This document shows, piece by piece, positions 5,695 to 7,809 of a stretch of 7,809 nucleotides of DNA. Each line of letters starts with the position of its first letter. Position 1 is the stretch's first letter. The DNA is from Oscillospiraceae bacterium (GTDB lineage: Bacteria; Bacillota_A; Clostridia; Oscillospirales; Oscillospiraceae), in contig JAFOBK010000159.1 in the NCBI GenBank assembly GCA_017381835.1, positions 1-7,809 on the forward strand, written 5' to 3'. The notes below the pieces were generated by a model. That model made no database searches, was not told where the DNA came from, and saw only the letters and a program-made list of their open reading frames with translations. Position numbers and translations under genes: made by a program.

Positions 5695-6873
5695 TTATCG
5701 GGTATCCTTGCCGGCGGCTTTCATGGTCTTCTGAATATGGGCTACGCCAAAGATTAAGCAGACAAAGAGGACTGTTAGATAAATGGGGAACACACCCATG
5801 CCGAAGACTTGACCCAGCAGACCGCACAGCAGAGGTGCCGCCAGGAAGCCGGTGTTGGAGGCTGCCATTTGGGCGCCGATGACAGACTGGGAGATATCAG
5901 CACCGAAGTTTTGCGGGGTGAGATAAGTAAAATTGGGGAAGAGGGGGCTGTTGCCCATGCCTACCAAAAATAACCCGATGACCACCGTAAAACCAGGGAG
6001 GGGGAGCAGGAGTAGCACCATGGCGATGCCCATCACAGCAAGACCCATGCGGATGATTTTCCAGCAGCTGAGCTTGGTTGCCAAAATGCCGGAGAGCAAC
6101 CTGCCCAGGGTGAAGCCTACAAAATAGAAAATCATCGCCTTGGCAGCGTGGTCAGCGGCCATGCCTTTTGCTTCAACCAGGAATGTACTGCCCCAGGTGT
6201 TGGTGGCATTTTCAATGCCGCAGCTGGTAAGGAACAATATCCACATGTTTTTTACACCGGGAATTTTGGACAGTTCCCGGATGGAGAGTACTTTTACGGG
6301 GGTTTCTTCCTGAACCTCTTTGCCACCTACTTTCTTCCAAAGGGACAGGGTGAGGAACAGCACCAAGGCAATACCCACCTGGATGAAGAAGGCTGACCGA
6401 TAGCCGCCCCGCCAGCCGGCGGAAGTTGCCAAAAGCCGGGACATGAGATAAGGGCTTATGGTGATGCCGATGCCGTAGAAGCAGTGCAGCAGGCTCATCT
6501 GAGAGGAAGTGTAGTGCAGCGCTACATAGTTGTTAAGACCTGAGTCGATGGCACCGGCGCCCAAGCCGAGGGGAATTGCCAAAAAGCACAGGGGCAGGAA
6601 GCTGCCGGAAAGGGAGAATCCCAGCAGTGCCGCGGCGGTCATTGCGGTGCTGAATGCGGTGACTTTGCCCGTACCGTATTTGGCAATGACCCGGGAGCTG
6701 AAAAGGCTGGAGGTGATTGTGCCGCAGGTCACAATTACGGTGATGATGCTTCCCATGGAAAAGGGGAGTGACCATTCCGGATAAATGGCCGGCCAGGCTG
6801 TTCCGAACAGAGAGTCGGGCAGCCCCAGGCTGATAAAGGCAAGATAGATGATGATCAGAAGAACAGTAGCCAT
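5695..6873 (-). CDS. Major facilitator superfamily transporter (FHS/FucP-like)
   Basis: A 392-residue integral membrane protein with hydrophobic segments throughout, as expected for 12 helices in two halves. The first helix carries the LGLPDSLFGTAWP motif, and the motif-A-like cytoplasmic loop is RVIAKYGTGKV. LHCFYGIGITISP in the N-terminal half and the FTLGRLLSGILATKL repeat loop in the C-terminal half are typical of the fucose/H+ symporter-like group. A polar linker (KKVGGKEVQEETPVKVLS) separates the halves. I choose the ATG at 6873, preceded by GGAG about 7 nt away, over a GTG at 6885 that would place the ribosome site inside the coding region. It is probably a proton-driven sugar or small-molecule carrier; the substrate cannot be read from sequence. 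Its own terminator separates it from the cysteine-rich pair downstream, so co-transcription with them is not favoured. I see no convincing -35/-10 pair upstream. Confidence 0.88.
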   Translation of the reverse strand: MATVLLIIIYLAFISLGLPDSLFGTAWPAIYPEWSLPFSMGSIITVIVTCGTITSSLFSSRVIAKYGTGKVTAFSTAMTAAALLGFSLSGSFLPLCFLAIPLGLGAGAIDSGLNNYVALHYTSSQMSLLHCFYGIGITISPYLMSRLLATSAGWRGGYRSAFFIQVGIALVLFLTLSLWKKVGGKEVQEETPVKVLSIRELSKIPGVKNMWILFLTSCGIENATNTWGSTFLVEAKGMAADHAAKAMIFYFVGFTLGRLLSGILATKLSCWKIIRMGLAVMGIAMVLLLLPLPGFTVVIGLFLVGMGNSPLFPNFTYLTPQNFGADISQSVIGAQMAASNTGFLAAPLLCGLLGQVFGMGVFPIYLTVLFVCLIFGVAHIQKTMKAAGKDTR

Positions 6874-6945
6874 AGCACTCTCCACTTGTTATTTATAGTG
6901 CATTCATCATATACTAAATTTGTCAGAAATGGAAGCATTAGTTTG

Positions 6946-7026
6946 GTTGCATCATGCTTCATAAAGACACGTCATTGCGAGGAGGCCTAAGGCCGACGTG
7001 GCAATCAGCAACCTTATGTTGCATCA
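6946..7026. repeat. 9-bp direct repeat bracketing a palindromic element
   Basis: GTTGCATCA occurs at 6946-6954 and again at 7018-7026, with a 63-bp segment between that contains the REP-like palindrome. The layout resembles a target-site duplication around a small inserted element. A 9-bp match in this much sequence could also arise by chance, and no clear terminal inverted repeats adjoin the copies. Confidence 0.4.
6968..7006. repeat. REP-like interspersed palindromic repeat
   Basis: The element has nested inverted repeats: CACGTC (6968-6973) with GACGTG (6995-7000), GGCC TAA GGCC at the centre, and ATTGC (6974-6978) with GCAAT (7001-7005). The outer ends GTCATTGCGAGGAGG and GACGTGGCAATC follow a pattern I know as a frequent intergenic repeat in Faecalibacterium-like and related genomes. 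It codes for nothing. As RNA it would fold into a branched or alternative hairpin between the MFS start and the DUF2500 gene. Confidence 0.65.
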
Positions 7027-7047
7027 AATACAGCAATATGGTATAAT
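7019..7047 (+). promoter_or_regulatory. Promoter of the DUF2500-family gene
   Basis: -35 TTGCAT (7019-7024), a 17-bp spacer and a perfect -10 TATAAT (7042-7047) predict a start near 7054, leaving a leader of about 22 nt that contains GGAGGGA. The -35 box lies within the second copy of the 9-bp direct repeat. Confidence 0.8.
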
Positions 7048-7075
7048 ATGCGAAAAAATGATCGGAGGGACTGCT

Positions 7076-7423
7076 ATGGGCTTCGGATTCTTTTCTATTA
7101 TGGAATTTATTTTTCCCTTGTTTTTTATAGGTTTCTTTGTGGCGTTTTTTATCATTTTGTTCCGCGGATTAAAGGAGTGGAACAAGAATAACCAAAGCCC
7201 CAGGCTGACGGTGGATGCCATCGTGGTAGGCAGACGGGATCACCGCAGCCGCAGCGGTCAGAACCACATGACCCACACAACCTATTACATCACCTTCCAG
7301 GTGGAGAGCGGCGACCGGATGGAGCTGCATGTGCCTTCCCATGAGTATGGCTATATCATTGAGGGTGATCATGGCAAGCTCACCTTCCAGGGCACCCGCT
7401 TCCTCAGCTTCGAGAGGACATAA
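7076..7423 (+). CDS. DUF2500-family membrane-anchored protein
   Basis: A 115-residue protein. The ATG at 7076 is chosen because GGAGGGA (7064-7070) stands 5 nt before it and the promoter start falls near 7054; an upstream in-frame ATG at 6998 would precede the promoter. Residues 8-31 form one very hydrophobic helix (EFIFPLFFIGFFVAFFIILF), followed by a charged stretch. The remainder matches the DUF2500 pattern as I know it: PRLTVDAIVVGRR, YYITFQVESGDRMELHVP, EYGYIIEGDHGKLTFQGTRF and a final FER. The C-terminal domain looks like a small beta-rich module on the cytoplasmic side of one membrane anchor, though the topology is inferred. The biochemical role of the family is not established. It is transcribed alone, between its own promoter and terminator. 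Confidence 0.88.
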   Translation: MGFGFFSIMEFIFPLFFIGFFVAFFIILFRGLKEWNKNNQSPRLTVDAIVVGRRDHRSRSGQNHMTHTTYYITFQVESGDRMELHVPSHEYGYIIEGDHGKLTFQGTRFLSFERT

Positions 7424-7430
7424 ATGATTA

Positions 7431-7463
7431 AAAGCCAAGCTGCAAAACGCAGCTTGGCTTTTT
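7431..7463 (+). terminator. Rho-independent terminator after the DUF2500 gene
   Basis: AAAGCCAAGCTGC (7431-7443) pairs perfectly with GCAGCTTGGCTTT (7449-7461) over 13 bp around a 5-nt loop, ending in TTTTT (7459-7463), 7 bp past the stop codon. The reverse strand also ends in TTTTAATCATTT, so it could stop the convergent gene entering from the right. Confidence 0.9.
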
Positions 7464-7554
7464 GCGGCGAGTCGCCACTGACAGCTTCGTGCTCGGTGCA
7501 GTGTGTTTCGTTACTGCCCTGATCCGCTAGGTATCGTCACTGCGGAAGTATTCG

Positions 7555-7570
7555 ACAAATTGGAATTTGT
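7555..7570. repeat. Short inverted repeat after the right-edge gene
   Basis: ACAAATT GG AATTTGT is a perfect 7-bp inverted repeat 9 bp beyond the stop of the minus-strand gene. As RNA only about five pairs with a six-base loop can form, and no T-run follows, so it is a weak terminator at best. Confidence 0.3.
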
Positions 7571-7579
7571 AAACCTAAA

Positions 7580-7809
7580 TTAAATGGTTCTTGCCATTTC
7601 GTATTGCTTTGTGATTTCAACAAAGCCGATGTCTATAAGCATTTGTATGACATCGCAACAAGCACAATCAATATTTTGTGCCATAGCAGTGGGGTATCGA
7701 TTGATTAAAGCAGAAACAACATCCTTTAATGCGTCCAATTCATTATAATGCATCTGTATAATTTCTCCATGCCTTTTTGCATAAATACAGTATGCTTGGT
7801 CATTAAGAT
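7580..7809 (-). CDS. Unrecognised protein, C-terminal 75 residues (5' end outside window)
   Basis: An open frame enters from the right edge on the minus strand and ends at the TAA at 7582-7580. The 75 visible residues are an even mix typical of a real soluble helical protein, with segments such as MHYNELDALKDVVSALINRY and VIQMLIDIGFVEITKQYEMA. A CACC motif gives three cysteines within four residues just before the last helix. I do not recognise the family. The DNA is visibly richer in A+T than the rest of the window and its codons favour A/T in third position, which may mark acquired DNA. It converges on the DUF2500 gene. The start, ribosome site and promoter lie outside, so nothing more can be said about function or regulation. 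Confidence 0.6.
   Translation of the reverse strand, partial: LNDQAYCIYAKRHGEIIQMHYNELDALKDVVSALINRYPTAMAQNIDCACCDVIQMLIDIGFVEITKQYEMARTI

Noticed and set aside
4606..5757. A 383-codon plus-strand open frame opposite the first cysteine-rich gene, and a similar 234-codon one at 3911-4615
   Set aside because: They are antisense shadows produced by the codon bias of two real paralogues; both appear at matching places because the genes are homologous, and neither has a ribosome site or promoter.
6874..6885. Alternative GTG start four codons upstream for the MFS gene
   Set aside because: It would put the GGAG ribosome site inside the coding sequence and has no better site of its own; the ATG at 6873 is well placed.
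6998..7075. N-terminal extension of the DUF2500 protein from an ATG at 6998
   Set aside because: That start lies upstream of the TTGCAT/TATAAT promoter and inside the palindromic repeat; the ATG at 7076 has the ribosome site.
7464..7554. GC-rich stretch with short inverted bits (GGCGA/TCGCC, CACTG/CAGTG) that might be an attachment site or small RNA
   Set aside because: The stems are short and interrupted, there is no promoter, and no integrase or duplicate copy is visible in the window.

Overview
The window looks like chromosomal DNA from an anaerobic, gut-type Clostridia, most likely the Oscillospiraceae/Ruminococcaceae neighbourhood. The pointers are medium GC, AGGAGG-type ribosome binding sites, near-consensus TTGACA/TATAAT promoters, a small clostridial-type siroheme/4Fe-4S protein, and an interspersed palindromic repeat of a kind familiar from those genomes. 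The taxonomic call is inference. I see no rRNA, tRNA, CRISPR array, IS element or phage gene.

Left part (1-3549). A nitrite/sulfite-reductase-like Fe-S protein runs off the left edge on the minus strand. Diverging from it is a compact three-gene plus-strand operon for an iron-complex/siderophore/corrinoid-type ABC importer: lipoprotein binding protein (768-1724), FecCD/BtuC permease (1687-2709) and ATPase (2702-3469), with overlapping genes. The intergenic region holds two near-consensus promoters, both with 17-bp spacers, that fire away from almost the same point. A 19-bp palindrome sits on the -35 box of the minus-strand promoter. A strong two-way terminator (3491-3549) closes the importer operon.

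Middle part (3550-6873, all minus strand). An MFS transporter (5695-6873) ends at its own terminator. It is followed by an independently promoted two-gene operon (5568 down to 3560) encoding two 332-residue cysteine-rich paralogues of unknown function. They come from a tandem duplication, keep 11 shared cysteines and differ at others. This pair is the best candidate for an undescribed system in the window.

Right part (6874-7809). A REP-like palindromic repeat bracketed by a 9-bp direct repeat lies just upstream of a consensus promoter driving a small membrane-anchored DUF2500-family protein (7076-7423), which ends at a textbook terminator. The window closes with the C-terminal part of an AT-richer, unrecognised minus-strand gene (7580-7809).

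How they may work together: the importer brings in a metal complex. The divergent siroheme/Fe-S protein is an iron consumer whose promoter is interlocked with the importer's, so coordinated control is plausible. The cysteine-rich pair may bind metal or Fe-S clusters, but nothing here ties it directly to the importer.
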